Assembly (NCBI RefSeq): GCF_027744825.2
Contig: NC_071335.1
Span: 14,698,501 to 14,762,500 of the forward strand
From: Synchiropus splendidus
Lineage: Eukaryota > Chordata > Actinopteri > Syngnathiformes > Callionymidae
Length of the DNA: 64,000 nt
Direction of reading: 5' to 3'
The notes beneath the pieces are model-generated. The model was given only the letters and a program-made list of their open reading frames with translations, did not search any database and was not told the origin of the DNA. The position numbers were made by a program, and so were the translations under genes. Shown here piece after piece: positions 1 to 16,800 of this stretch. The first letter of the stretch is position 1, and each line of letters begins with the position of its first letter.

Positions 1-573
1 TGTTCCATCTTCATATTACACTGTCAAGAAAGCAACAGCAGGCGGAAGCTTTGAGAAACAGAATGGCTGCAGGAACTCACCTGTTTGGCCGCTGAAGCGG
101 TTCTTTGCACATCCAAATTTGTTTTACACTCACATCTTAAATGGAAAAATATGAATAAGAAAACATTCTGTTTCTACTTCCCTTTGAATGTTACTTTTTT
201 TTTTCTATTTCCTTGTCTAATGAGAATGTGATGCATGTAGCTCATTCATGAATCATCTTCTATGCCTTGTGACTTGACCCAGCTTTATTTAAATGTGGGT
301 GAATCATACATGTGCCTTGATCAAGTAGAAAATGAGTGAATTCTTCAGTACAGCAAGGCACAGTCCGCTAGTGCCTCCAAACATTACGCCTGAAAATGAT
401 GAGGGGCAAAGCATTTTAACGTCCTGATGTTTATAAGTGTTTTCACCAAATGACTTGACTTTAATGCCATGGTTACCTCCCTGGTTTGGCAGGTGTTTCT
501 CTCTTTCTGTCCTCCAATTTCAAAATCACTTGAAATGTCCTCACCAACTGTGGGGCCACTGTTGATCCAATCG

Positions 574-810
<237 letters not shown>

Positions 811-1408
811 CCCTCCCTCCATGCCGTCTCACTTGGCAACAGCATGTCTACTGCAGAGGTTTCTTGCACGTTTAAAGGCGTCAACGCCACAAATTCAGTA
901 TGATATTTAAAACGGCAGATGACCAGCCTTTCTCGGGTGTTGCTTTAAGACCGTATCGAGCTAATCCGCTGCTGTTTTGTGCGTGTCAGATGCAGCGTTC
1001 TTTGGCCACCTGAATGTTTTGCAAACGTCCAGAGTGACAGCTGCTTCCGCTGAGTGCTCTCCGTGTCTCTCGGAGCATCCCTCATTTTTACAGTCTAAAG
1101 AGTGTCATGCTGGCAAAAATATTGAGCCTTGTCACATCAAACCAATGGCATTTTATTTACCTTTAAAGCGCTCAAATTGCGCTGTTTTCGCCCGCGTGTC
1201 TGCAGCTCTGCCAACAAAGACGATCTACTGGAGGGTGAAAACAGCACACTTTGAACACTTTAAATGTAAATAAGATGTGAGGAGTTCATGATTCAAGTTC
1301 ATATCATTGCCGAGATTTTTTCATAAGTCAGTCTCCATGCTGGACCGCTAGAACTAGAGGATCGCTAGAAGTGAACCTCATGCATTTTCTGCAGCACAGA
1401 CAGCAACA

Positions 1409-1522
1409 GTGCACCCGCGGCTTATAGACCAGTGCGGCTTATGGACATAAAACATCTATTTTCCTTCTTAGATTTTGTGGGTGCAGCTAATATTGCGGTG
1501 CGCTCCATAGTCTGGAAAAAAA
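1409..1522. repeat. Interspersed vertebrate repeat with CGGCTTATAG units
   Basis: The segment contains GCGGCTTATAGACC, then GTGCGGCTTATGGAC, then GGTGCAGCTAATATTG and TGCGCTCCATAGTCTGG. This is the recognisable layout of a very common fish repeat whose ends read 'gtgcgccttatagtccgg'. A short GACA run follows at 1524-1547. The family name is not certain. Confidence 0.6.
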
Positions 1523-1523
1523 G

Positions 1524-1547
1524 GACAGACAGACAGACAGACAGACA
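1524..1547. repeat. (GACA)n microsatellite
   Basis: About six perfect GACA units directly follow the preceding interspersed repeat. Confidence 0.9.
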
Positions 1548-3269
1548 AAAATGAGCTTCAAATGTGAGGCACTAAGTGGGTAAAAAAAGAAATGTGTCGC
1601 CGCCAAGTACTTTTCTTGTTGCTTAATGAAATCAGCCCATTACATTTCTTCAAAACTCACAGTTGAAATGGGAAAAAATCCTTCTAAAAACTTCCTTAAA
1701 AATGAATGCAGGACTGACAGCTGTGTAGCAGGTTGGTGGTGAAGGAGGGCAATTTATGACGCTAACCACAGAGAAGCCTTGAATTAGCTTCAATACTTTA
1801 AGGGAAACCGATTCTGTTTAAACGCCTTTTTCCTATCAAAGGACGCAGTTGAGTTTGGGTCCCTTGGTGCAAACTAAAACATGAAGATGAAACAGACCCT
1901 CCCTGTCATTTTTCTGCCCTTGATCAATTTTGCATTTTTTTTCTTTTCTCTTCTTCTCTTTTTTTCAAGTGTGTGTGGCGTTGCTTAATGTTGCCATCTT
2001 GGAACATGACTCTTAAAGGGCGGTAAAGTCGCCCCTTGACCCTTTGAAGACAGGAATCTCCGCCCCTATCACCATGCCCCGCCCCTTCACTAACCTTCAA
2101 CGCCGCCCTTGGTCTTTATGCGGAAAGACTTCACGAAGCGTGGTTGTTTGTTTGAGATGTGCTCCATCCGCCAGTGTCAAATCAGTGGAAGTGGTAATTG
2201 GTTGCTTGCCAGTGAAGAGCCTATTCATTCTGCCTTTTCCTTCCATGCGTTAAATTTCCCTCACAGCAACAGTCACTTGTGGTGTGACGCTTCTTCTCAG
2301 TCACTCTCTTCTTATTATCAGAATGTTCTAATCCACTCTTTCTTCTTCTCCAAGCTCTTCATTTCTGCTGTGAATAATAGCAGGAATGAAGAAGATAGTC
2401 CCACTGCAAGACAAGAGTTTGTTGGCCATCGCCTGTCTCAACCTACATTTATTCATATTTAAAATGTTCACCTTGCAGCAGGTAAAAAGGGACAATGATG
2501 GTGCTGTGGAACAAGATCCGCCATCTCAAATCTTTGGCGAATCATTGAAAAGAAATTCAACTTTTATAGAAGTTTATTTGTTGAGTGCATTTTTCTTTCA
2601 CATTTCATGTGCTTTAAGTCTACGAGGAACTCTTGTGGAAGTCCATTGGGAAATAGATATTTTCAGTACCCGTATCCAGCGATCGCATTCAGCGCTTTTG
2701 CAGCTTATCTGTCCTTGTTCACACAATCTCGCAGTGTAGCCGAGTGTAGTCTTTGCGAGTTGGTGCTTTTCTTTCCTCTGATAAAAGTGACTCGGGTCCT
2801 GGATCCGTCAAAACCATTGCTTCTGTCAAAAAAATGAGAATCACTTGACCTGCCAAGCACTTCGAAATGATTTAACTTTCCTTTCTGCTTTGGAACTGGA
2901 TCAGCATGAAAAAAAAAATCTGTCCCATATTTCCAAGCGAAAGCTGCTTTTATTCACCATTTCCCAAAGAGGACATTTGGGTCCACTGAACTCTGCTAAA
3001 CTTACGATTAGATGATGCGACCGACACACACAGTTTACTGAATGAACAGCTTTAGACTTGTACGTTTTATGACACGTCTGTTGCTGTTAATACTAAACCT
3101 CAGCGCTTGTTTGCCCACTGGACGGTGAAATAAAATTAAAAGCAGATGAAAAACAAGATCTCCCACGCGGTACATTATGGTACGGTCACGGTATGATACA
3201 TTAACCGACGGCCTTCCACCACTGGAGGGCAGTGTTTCTCATGAACTCTACCAAGGAAGTCAAGTTTTT

Positions 3270-3480
3270 GATGGCGTTGGTCTATCTGTGTTCAAAATAA
3301 TGTGATAAATTATGGACAGATTCGGATGAAATTTTTCAGACAAGGAACGAATGATTCAATTTTGGGATAGATCTGGATCGTCATCTGGAGCTGGGAATGT
3401 TTTGAAGGATGTTGTATTGGGAGTGGAAGCTGAAGCTGGTTGGCCAAGGTTTGTGCTCTCTGAGTGCTTTTCTGGTTTCA
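3270..3480 (+). repeat. Fish interspersed repeat, 'cggatgaaatttttcag / ctctctgagtgctttt' family
   Basis: The segment matches the remembered layout of a common teleost element. It has a call for 'ttcaaaataa', then 'ttcggatgaaatttttcag', a 'gggatagatctggatcgtc' block, and 'tgtgctctctgagtgctttt' at the end. The last block recurs in reverse complement at 33556-33575, showing that both copies belong to one family in opposite orientations. Confidence 0.65.
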
Positions 3481-3756
3481 CATTATTTGTAACAAAAGTG
3501 TAGAAATAATATTGGAGAGATAAAATGATCTTCATGGTTATTTAATGCTTTTTTTTTTTTTTTTTTTTCGCAAAACAGGTAGATATTTCAATAGAGAATG
3601 AATGGTGTTTGGCCCTCAACTACGACTGTGTGATGAATATTGTTATAACTTTATGAGTGGTTGAAAACTTTTTTATTACAACCCATAAACTACTAAGCTG
3701 AGTCGTCCGTTAAAAACAAGACCAAAAAGAGATGAGATTTACTTACAGATGTAAAA

Positions 3757-4005
3757 ACCCCTTAGTTTGAGTCTGCTTTTGGGAACTATTTGAAGTAGAT
3801 GACAGCAGTAGTGATGAGGCAGGTCACGCAGGGAGGGTGAGGCAAGGCCGTGGATACATATGTATGCCAACAAGAAGAGTTTAAAGTGGGATTTTACAGG
3901 AAGCCAGTGTAGAGATCTCAGTGTTGGAGGTTTGTAAGTGCCCACTAGAAGATGGACAGTAGCATTCTGCACCAGTTGCAGGTGGGTGAGGAAGGTCTTG
4001 CTCAT
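3757..4005 (-). pseudogene. L2/Maui-like LINE, reverse transcriptase C-terminal fragment
   Basis: The minus strand encodes a stretch containing LQLVQNATVHLLVGTYK, then LRSLHWLPVKSHFKLFLLAY, then GLASPSLRDL and VPKSRLKLRG. These are the ordered motifs of the C-terminal part of L2-clade fish LINE proteins, where the consensus reads like 'LQxVQNxAxRLL', 'LHWLPV', 'GLAPxYL' and 'RxRLKxRG'. The endonuclease and catalytic reverse transcriptase parts are missing, so this is a 5'-truncated dead copy. It lies in the sgcz intron, antisense to the gene. Confidence 0.85.
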
Positions 4006-5040
4006 CCCATAATGTATATGTGTATGTGTATAGGGCCCATCTACTTCTTCCTCATGGGACCTACCTCCAACGGGAGTCAGTGGAGAGGCGAAAGTTATTT
4101 TCTGATCTTGCTTGTAATATGCCTCACATATGTCTGTGAATTTGAAAGACATTCTAATGCCGTGAGAGCACTGCTCTTCAACATCAAAAGTTGCTTTAGG
4201 TCTTGGGTGATATGTAGCTACAAGCTACAATGCGTGTCGCAGGCTTGTCTCCTACGGGACAATCTCTACATGGTCGCGGCCAGTGTTTAACTATGTCAGC
4301 TGATGTTGCAAGCTTCTACCTTTGATAGTTTAGTACCTTTAGAATCTGCCTTAGCGCCGGAGAAGTCGGATTCTGATTTGTAGTTCAAATAATTATGTTT
4401 TTTCACCACCAAATGAATCATCAATTACACAACAAACATAGTCGAACATCATTATGATTTAAATGGTACAGCATATGTGCGATCCACAGCATGAGGCAAG
4501 GTGGACCAGAAAATCAGAGACTTCCATTCAGTTTTTTTACGATCTTATCTTATCTTACGGTCTTACGGCTTATGCTCCTTATTGCAGTTGTCCAGATGCG
4601 CTGACAATAAGAGCATAAATGAGCTCTCCAGAATGCCTCCTGGGTAAAGTCTGTTTTACTTGAACTAGCTGTCTGAGGTGGAAAAAAAGAAACCACTGAA
4701 GGTATTTTGTTTTCACGTCTGGGCTGCGAGACGCTAAGTTTTAATACATTTGCCAAGAATGGTGGCAGTGGTGTGTCATTGAATTGACTAGACAGCTGCA
4801 AATTTGTGGTAGTTTGAAGTTCTTGAAAAGAAAAAAATTATAAAGGAAGTGATGGCGCCCACGACAGAGAACACTATTCATGATAGCACCCGCTGAAGCA
4901 GTTTAAGTGTATTATTTATTTTTCTTCAAAATATCTTTGGGATGATCATGTGGTTTCCCAAGGTTTTGGTTTGTTCACGTGTCAGTAGATGAAATATGGT
5001 TATTGAACACAAATGAAATCAAGAGTAATGAGTCATTTAT

Positions 5041-5085
5041 TCTGGAAAAACTGGACCCCGAGCTCAAAAAGGTTAAGAACCCCTG
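5041..5085. mobile_element. Remnant end of a hAT-like DNA transposon
   Basis: Read on the minus strand, the segment begins CAGGGGTTCTTAACC, followed by a TTTTTGAGCTCGGGG block. This resembles the terminal sequence of several vertebrate hAT elements (CAGGGGTTCTCAACC type). The other end and a target duplication were not found. Confidence 0.45.
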
Positions 5086-5325
5086 CTCATGAACATCAAT
5101 GCTCTGGCATCACTCAAACAGTTAAGAAGGCTCCGGACATTTGATGCAGCTGTCACATGAATGTACATCTGACAGTCTGACTGAATGAAATTCCATGTTT
5201 CCTAAAACTGAGACGGAGGGGAAGCAAGTACTAAGACAAACATAAAGGGACCCAAGGTAGAGCTATGTGGCACACCATGGAGGTTGGTTGTGTAAAAAAC
5301 AGCCATGTATCTTCAACCGCACCTG

Positions 5326-5345
5326 TTTTTTTTCTCTGTTTCCAG
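5326..5345 (+). promoter_or_regulatory. 3' splice site of the last sgcz intron
   Basis: A pyrimidine-rich run of T and C ends in CAG immediately before the first codon of the sarcoglycan exon. It is a textbook acceptor, and it agrees with the point where homology to the sarcoglycan C-terminus begins. Confidence 0.8.
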
Positions 5346-5552
5346 ATCCTACTAGATGCAAACACCATCAAGCTGGGCAACATTCCTCTGGGCAGTGCCG
5401 TGGACCCACTAGAAGGGGCACCAGCGGGCACGACCTACACCAAACAGATTGTGTATGAGCTGTGTTCCTGTGCTAATGGAAAGCTCTACCTGTCCCCAGC
5501 AGAGAAAGGCTCCACCTGCCAAACCACAAGTAACTTTTGTCTCTGGAGTTGA
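5346..5552 (+). CDS. sgcz: Terminal coding exon of a sarcoglycan, most likely zeta-sarcoglycan (partial gene)
   Basis: The exon encodes 68 residues plus a TGA stop. It is the C-terminal extracellular end of a gamma/delta/zeta-type sarcoglycan, a single-pass type II membrane protein of the dystrophin-associated complex of muscle. Visible hallmarks are an opening ILLDANTIKLGNIPLG, which aligns with the family's 'LDA..I.L' strand, and the Cys-rich tail YELCSCANGKLYLSP followed by GSTCQ and a final FCLWS. The four cysteines of the tail match the conserved C-terminal cysteine cluster. The exon starts directly after a long pyrimidine tract ending in CAG at 5343-5345, and the reading frame begins with a complete codon. 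The tryptophan-containing extension after the last cysteine favours zeta over delta or gamma; this is recalled from family knowledge, not searched. A GTAACT at 5530 could be read as a donor, but the conserved tail continues through it. The remaining exons lie upstream of the window. Confidence 0.85.
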   Translation: MLLDANTIKLGNIPLGSAVDPLEGAPAGTTYTKQIVYELCSCANGKLYLSPAEKGSTCQTTSNFCLWS

Positions 5553-6970
5553 AAGTGGACTAAACTTCAAACGTAATGAACAGAGGAATTCTGGGCCGTT
5601 GCTAGCCGCCGGACTCTGAGGAGAGCTACTTCTGGCTAGCAGACCAAAATGTCCCGGAATCCGGGATAAGGACGAGGAGGTGACAGTCCATTTTCCAATC
5701 AGAAATTTGGGATTACAGTTCCGTAGGATGCACACCATCACAGGCTGTCAGGGCGTGAAGCCAATGCTAGCTGATGGAGGAAGTTCACAGAGACGGACAT
5801 TTTCCAGATGACCAAATGGACCTGAGGCGATGGACGAGTTGATGGGACGCAACAGAGGAGTAGAACTGAAGACCTCTTATGGACATGTGAACTCACATAA
5901 CATGATCTGAGATCCGAGAATCTTAGAATAGCAGAGCAGAAAAGTTGTATTTTACTTCACTGTCCCGGAGTCCTCCTTTATATTTCAGATGAACTGCAAC
6001 ATTGCAAGTCGGGACATGAGTCTTGGTTAGCGAATGGAAGGGAAACAAATTAAACAGTGGTTTGATTCATTGGGAAGCTAAAGCTAGCTAATGGACCAAT
6101 CTATACCAGAAAGGCCTTCCCCCTTCTCTAGAGTTCCAACCCAAAAATTAATGTGTGAATCCGATCCATCATCTTCCGCCTGTTTGTAATTCAGAACTGA
6201 GTTTCCTGTGAGGTGTGGGTCAGTCGACACACGCCCACATACTTGTTTTGATGTTGTCCTCCAACTCTTTTGTGACTTTTATTCTCTTTTCTGGTGTCAC
6301 TCCAGTCACTTTTTCTGTACCCTGTTCTTGCCATGCCCGTTCCTCAACTGTGTACAAATTGACTCCAACGTTTTCCAAATTAACTTGTTGCTTTCTGCCC
6401 TGCAAACTCACACAATTGAGTCACATTTTTCTCCGGTTAAAAGCGTCACGGGAAATTCAAAGTATATTTTAGAGGAGTTTGTTTTATACCTGAAGCTCCA
6501 GCGGGTAATCCATGTGAATGGCCTGTGAAGTCTGAAATGTGTGTGGCAGAAATCTCGCTAGAGGGCATTATGAATGGATTGTGTTTGTGTACGGACTCCG
6601 CAGAATGAAGGCCCTGAGGCGCACTTTCTTTTTTAAACAAAGCGATACACAGGTGCCTTTGCTGCTGTTGGTAAAAGCACATCACAGTCTGAACGTTAAC
6701 ACTAGCCTCAGCGGACCATCTGCAAGTGTCTTTGGGCAGAATTATTTATCAACATACCTGTCTATTTATTTAGTTTTTGGCACTTTTCTTTCCCCTGGTT
6801 TTCCCATCCACTCGATAAATCAAGCTGGAAAAAGAACAATCCAATCCACGTTTGAAAGTTTATTTTTCAAGAGTTCCCTTATGGTTTATTGATAACAAAA
6901 AAGCACAAATTATGCCATGTATATAACAATAATAATAAAATATGGAATAAAATATTGTTTTTATGACAAT
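5553..6970 (+). other. Probable 3'UTR of the sgcz transcript
   Basis: The 1.4 kb after the stop codon contains no protein-like open frame and ends in a region with two polyadenylation hexamers and a following T/GT-rich stretch. It carries three ATTTA pentamers (6744-6748, 6774-6778, 6778-6782), which are typical of AU-rich instability elements. The 3' limit is inferred from the hexamers. An ATTAAA near 6049 could give a shorter form. Confidence 0.5.
6934..6951 (+). terminator. Two AATAAA polyadenylation signals
   Basis: AATAAA occurs at 6934-6939 and again at 6946-6951. It is followed by T-rich sequence and a TGTGTGTTG stretch near 6980-6990 that could be the downstream element. This is the best candidate for the end of the sarcoglycan mRNA. 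Confidence 0.5.
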
Positions 6971-7008
6971 ACCTGCTTTCCTGTGTGTTGATACATACAT
7001 TTAAAACA

Positions 7009-11096
<4,088 letters not shown>

Positions 11097-11533
11097 CAGT
11101 CCAACTTTGGTTCTCAACCACAATCGATTCCAGAAGGCGGATCGAGAAGCATCCCATTGCGTTCCAAGCCTTAAAATAGTCTTTTGTAGGAGTGAATGTA
11201 GAGTGTCTGCTGCAGGTGCGCTGTTCCTCTATGTGTGTGGCCGCTGCATGTGGGAGGGGTTGCCGAGTGAGTGAGGTCTCTCCAGAAGTGAAGAGGTGCC
11301 CGGTGCGTGTCCAGCTCTGAATGTGCGCTTCTGTGCAGTTTGGCTGTGACAAAGTCATAAACCAAGTCACGCTCTGTCCCAGACTCGCCTCATCCCTGTC
11401 CCAGCTCGAGCACACAACAGGACATCAAACCCTGGAGTGAGCGGAGTTCTGGATTTTCGTTCGAAATCAAAAGCAAAAAAATCTCGAAATTTTCGTTCGA
11501 ACTCTGGGACGTTTGAAAACTGAGAGCGGACTG
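11097..11533. mobile_element. Mariner-type non-autonomous element, copy 1 (internally deleted)
   Basis: The element starts CAGTCCAACTTTGGTTCTC and ends GAGAGCGGACTG, and TA dinucleotides flank both sides, as expected for Tc1/mariner insertion. Its core, 11161-11443, is colinear with 28215-28497 without gaps, with three substitutions by eye. Compared with copy 2 it lacks about 230 bp after the core and some sequence before it. It has no transposase. Confidence 0.75.
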
Positions 11534-12959
11534 TACTCACATTTTTGCTCAGTGTTGCTCTCTTGCTTTGTCCAGTGTCATGGTCACGCTACGCTAACAC
11601 TACATGGACATTTCACCTTGCCATACAGGCTAATATGTTGGTATTTCACATCTAAATAAGTCCTTTATTGATACTATATGTTTTCTAATCTAAAGTGTCA
11701 CCAATAATAATTTGCAGTCAGACTTAGACAAGTTAAGCCAGGTCCTAGGTTACCAAATCATCATCGAGCGCTCATTTTAAGTTCTGAAACTGAAAAACAG
11801 ATTAGATGAGAGAAATAAACTGATCTGAAATATTTGGTTCTAGCTGATTATTTTATTTGCCTCAAATATCTTGAATGCCAATGGTTATGCACTTGGGAAT
11901 TATGTGCGGCGGGGGTGGATAAAAAATCCAGCTGCAAATGCGGAATAAAGTGAAAAAACAGAAAAGGATGGAAAGTGAATCACAGAGATGGAAAGCTTCA
12001 CCTCGGTGAAGTGATGCACTGGCTCATTTCCTTTGCTTCCCTGCATTAACTCTGCTCCTCCTCTGAGTGTGGCTAAATTTGAAATATATCTGTATGATAT
12101 GTGGAGGATAAGTGGTGTCGCGGTGGGATCAGTTCTCTTTGGCCTTGAACTACTGTCCTGTGAGGAGCTTTTTAAATCTCCTTCTGCGTGCACTGTGTGC
12201 AGTTCCTCACATTAAACAAACAAGGCGGCGGAAGTTGCCCCGCTTTGTGTTTTGTCTATCTGTCCAGGAATAGAAGAGCAAAGGAAAAAAATGAAATGGT
12301 TAAATAAAGATGTTTTTATGTTGTAGTTTTTAAGACATTCACAGCACTAAACCACAGTTTGGACGTGCCGTATCTGACGTAAACCCTGGAGTGATGAAAT
12401 GATGGGAAAGGAGCGATGTAAACAGACGAATTATGGCAATAGATAGAGTTGTCAGACCAAGAACATTTTCACCTGCCGCCTCCCAATTCCCTTCCAACGT
12501 GCAGAATTTAACAAAGAGGGGAAACTACAGAAAAAGAGGAGAGAAAAGCACTTCATTTAGTGCCCAATCCTGATCTCATGAGGAGGAGAAATTGGAAACA
12601 GAGACATGACTCGTGGGACCTTGAGGAAATTAAATACTGAATTCAGTGGGCAGGCCGACTCAATCACACTGCGCTTTTGTAAAATGACTCGGGAATTGAA
12701 TCCCTGGCCGCTTAACTATGGATGTTATTGCTCTTGTAGCTATTTCGGTTTAACTAGACCTGGGCACAGGTCAGGACACAAAGCCCACACATGCATTTCC
12801 AATTATAACACATGCACATTAAGCTGTCAAGGATACAGTTTCAACAAGCGCGCACCTGCACACAGAGTATATTACATTAGGTCAGACATGTCCATTTATC
12901 AGTGATGCTCCCCTTAGTTTGTTAGGTACTACAACCACAGTAATCGTCTTTGTCTTTGG
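11534..12959. other. Intergenic stretch without recognised features
   Basis: No gene-like or repeat signature was recognised. The open frames on both strands are short and unrelated to known families. Confidence 0.5.
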
Positions 12960-13850
12960 CGTTTCTCATCAGGGTTGCCACAGCAAGTCAGCCTCCTCCA
13001 CCTGAGCTATCATGTGCGTCCTTCCTCCTCATGCTCATTGTTTCCTTCTTTTGCCAGGTATTTCCATTTCAAGGATTCACAGTCCCAAATAGTCACCCTC
13101 TCTCCGCACCACGGTCCAAACCACCTGAGTCTGGCTTGCCTAACTTGGTCTCCAAACAGTCCTACATGAGCTCTGACACATTGGTTTCTAATCTTGTCCT
13201 TCCTAGTCATTCCCAATGAAAACCTCTAGCTCTGCCCTTTGTTTTTGTGTCAAAGTCCTGACCTAAAAAGCTTCCCTTTCTCTCGAGTTCAGGGGTGAGA
13301 AATAACATTTCCCAAGGGGCCACACCATGTACAGTGATTGTTGTCAGACTTTTCTTTCATCTGGATTTATTTTAATTATATAAAACACGGAGAAACTTTT
13401 AATTTAAATATGCTTGAAATGTGTTTTTTAATTATACATTGTGTGACTGTGTGCATGTTTTATTTCAAGATTGTCAGTATAAATCATAAACATTGGGAGA
13501 TATACTAGTTGACTGCAGCTAACTCCAGTTCTATTAGTGCATGTGTAGCCCTCGACTGAGACTCTATTATGTCCTCCTGTGACAAAGACTCACACTCAAG
13601 GTGAACGTACAAATATACACATTTTAAACCAGAGCCAGACTTTTAGAACCATCTAAATTTGCTCGGTTCAGTAACACAGCACACATTGCACCCGGCCTGC
13701 ACTCTCTATCTGTCCATCACTCTACATGACTGACTCCAAATACCTGAACTCATCTGCACAAACTCAACACCCTTCTCCTCCAACTCACCTCTACTCTCAC
13801 TGCAGATCACTATATCCCCAGCAAACATCATTGTCCAGGACAGTGCACCC
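12960..13850 (-). pseudogene. RTE-like LINE remnant in two blocks
   Basis: Two minus-strand blocks belong to one element. The upstream block (about 13690-13850) encodes TMMFAGDIVICSES, the reverse transcriptase catalytic motif in which the usual F/Y-A-D-D has become FAGD at 13814-13825. The downstream block (12960-13250) encodes TRKDKIRN followed by GDQVRQARLRWFG. That matches the typical 'TRKDRIRN..IRG' and 'RFGDKVREARLRWFGH' tail of fish elements of this group. The 13260-13640 interval between them is not recognisable and is either diverged or inserted. Confidence 0.75.
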
Positions 13851-13859
13851 TAACCTTGT

Positions 13860-16800
13860 GGATGAGAATTGATCTCTGCCTCAGATCCAGATCGAATCCA
13901 CCAGATGGATCCGGCGTGGATTTGGCTGCTCTCTGGAATATGACTTCAACCGGACCGCCTCTGGTCGGGATGTGGCTCGGATCTGGGATGGATCCGAGCT
14001 GTATATTAACTATTGTCTTCTGACTTTATGACTATGACAGTTTTTTTGTCTGCAACTTAGAGGGAAATGTATTCAAGGTTCTTAATATCAAGCAGGTTTC
14101 AGGTTACTATGTACTATTGCAAGGCAGCACCATAGATGAACGTGTTAAGACTTTAGAAACAGAAATGAACACCATCATTGCAATAATATTGTTCTGGAAA
14201 TACACATATTTAGTTTGGATCATCATCATATTTACTAGTGTATGTTCCTGTGTATGTCAATTTGTGTTGCTGTCGATCAAAGCAAAAAGAATCTGACTCT
14301 CAAAGGAAGAGTAAACTTGGCAAACAGAAGATCAAGTCTCATCTTTCAAGGCGCAACAAGAGTAATGAGTCATTGTTTCCAGAACCACTCATCCGTTTGT
14401 TGATGTGAATGTGATACAATAAATAATTGGGGGGATTGCAAAATTGGTGCAGTTTCTCTTCCTCGTTCTTGATAAAACCCATGTGATCATTACACAGTAA
14501 TTCCTCTTTATCAGTGAGCAGACTGAGGACGGCCCAAATCCCACTGTGTGTGTCGGTTTGTGATCCAGGAACACAAAACGACTGCGCTGTATCCCACTTG
14601 ACTCCTGTGCGCAAATGAAGAGAAAGCGTTTTTTGCACCTTAAATCATGTTGTTAAGCTCTTAAACTACCTTAACAGCAGTGCCTCAGGACATGTTCAGA
14701 AACGTATCTGTTCCATGGGAGACGTTACACAGCTGGTATTGCTGCTACTGGGGGACCACGTCATTCTGTCATGGCAGGCTGCATTAAACCTGCACTGTTT
14801 TGGTGAGTTGTTTTTTGTGTTGTTTCTCTGTCAAACACTGATCTCCCTAAGTTTGTGAAGTCCACACTGATGGCTCAGTTTTGTTCTTCCTCATCCTCAC
14901 TTTTACAGGTGGAGCAGTGCACTTCGGTGCGGTTATAAACACAAACACATTTAATTAAAAGTTTGAGTAACAACAAGGATCCAAATATGAAAAAATACCC
15001 TGCCAATTAAAACGAGATACAAAAGCATGTAATTAAACCCAAAAGGCGCCAGTGAAGACCTGCTCCCTGCTAAAACTAACCGCTGCCGTCGGCGCCGCAC
15101 AACATCAACGCTTCTCCCTGAAGTTGTTTAACGTTACGCTTGTTTTTCTTTGGTACATTTTACATCACAAAAACATATCAGCTAATCACATGAAGAGTCA
15201 TGAAAAGGAAACTGCGGCTAAATAAACGTATCATAGGCAGGTTCACATCTTGAACCACACATTTGGTGACTTCCTGTTGATTTTCTGGAAGTGACTATGT
15301 CTTGGATTTGACCACGGTTAACAATGTTTATCTATTGGATTTGACCACTGCTACTGCTGCTGGCATTGATGATCCAAGTCATCGTCATCTTGGCTTGTAA
15401 ATAACCAGAGATCGGCCCTAGTCCTAGGATCCTGTAGGCGCAACGTTTCGTGCTGTTTCTATCGTGAGGTCATTCAAAATATCAAACTACATAACAATGA
15501 GTAACTATTTTTTTCACAAAAATGACGAAAAAAAATGGGCTCCAGGTGGGGCACTGTTCTCATGCAAGGATTCAGGAATGGATCTCCCTCACGACTGGGG
15601 TCTATCTGCGCATGTCACTGGCTAACAGTGTCACAATGGCAGATCCATGCGTGAAAGTTCTAAGTTGCTTTATGGAACCGTGAAGTAGCATGTGACTACC
15701 ATTAAGTAAAGAAACCATGCCTCTCTTTTCATCATGTTGATCGAATAAACATGACTTCCAAGATTTTTTTTTTAAAGGGCATCATAAGTAGATAAGACTT
15801 GTGTCAGCAAGTCAGGTTTAGTTGTTGATCCACCCTTGTAACACATTGCAAATTTTGTTGCCTCTACTAACTAGGAGCCTGTTTTTGTTTTGTGAAGTCT
15901 TTTATGTAGGTAAGTCCTCCCCTTGCACTGGATTGTACTTTTTATTTAAACCAAAAACCTATTTTGTATTTCTTTATCTGCAGTTGTTATTGTTGCGTCA
16001 GTGATGTAACATGACGATCAAATACTCTCTACCTTACGGACTTGAAAAATATATAGAATCTATTTATTTTCTACTGTGTGAGCTGAAGAATTCTCTGAAG
16101 AACGAACCTAATAACCCCGCTGGTCTTCTCACCTCCACCTTCAACAGTATGGAAAACACGATCCCACTTTCCTTGCCTCTGGCAGTCACAAGCATTCTCA
16201 TATTGCATTTGTATGTATTTTATGCTAAGCTGAAAATTGCATTTGTTGGCGCTCTAGGATTATCTTATTTAGGATTTACCAGAAAGCCGTGGTCTTTCTG
16301 AGCAACGGAGAAATTTGCTTCCGAGGGAATATCGTTTTTTTTTTTTTTTCGTGTGTATTTGTGGAAATAAATTGTATGCATCTGGAAGCTTAAAGGGAGA
16401 AAGAAGGTGGGAGTGGGGGATAAGTGTAAGTCAAACTTGCTTTGAACTTGTCTTTGTTTTTTTAATCTGGTCTCTGAATCTGTCTGGAGTGCTTATCCTT
16501 TCTTTCATGATGCATCTGAACATTCAGGAAAATAAACAAAAACAAAGCAACAAGCTCGAGCTCCAGATTGTATTGGTTCTGCCGTCTGTACATTGATTGA
16601 CTGTCATGGTCTCATGTGAGTGCGCCCACAAACGCAGTTAAAATATCTTGCTAAATTGTCCGTTCATACCTTAGGTTTGATTCAGAACCCAATGTTTATT
16701 AGTTGAAGACCAAAACATAAAGTGGTACATTTAATAAGACAATATTTTAAAATGTACTTGGCCTCGGGTTCTCAGTCTGTCGGCCCCAGGGTTCTATTTC

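Noticed and set aside
5530..5535. GTAACT as a splice donor ending the sarcoglycan exon
   Set aside because: The reading frame continues past it into SNFCLWS and a stop, matching the conserved last cysteine of the family, so the exon is terminal.
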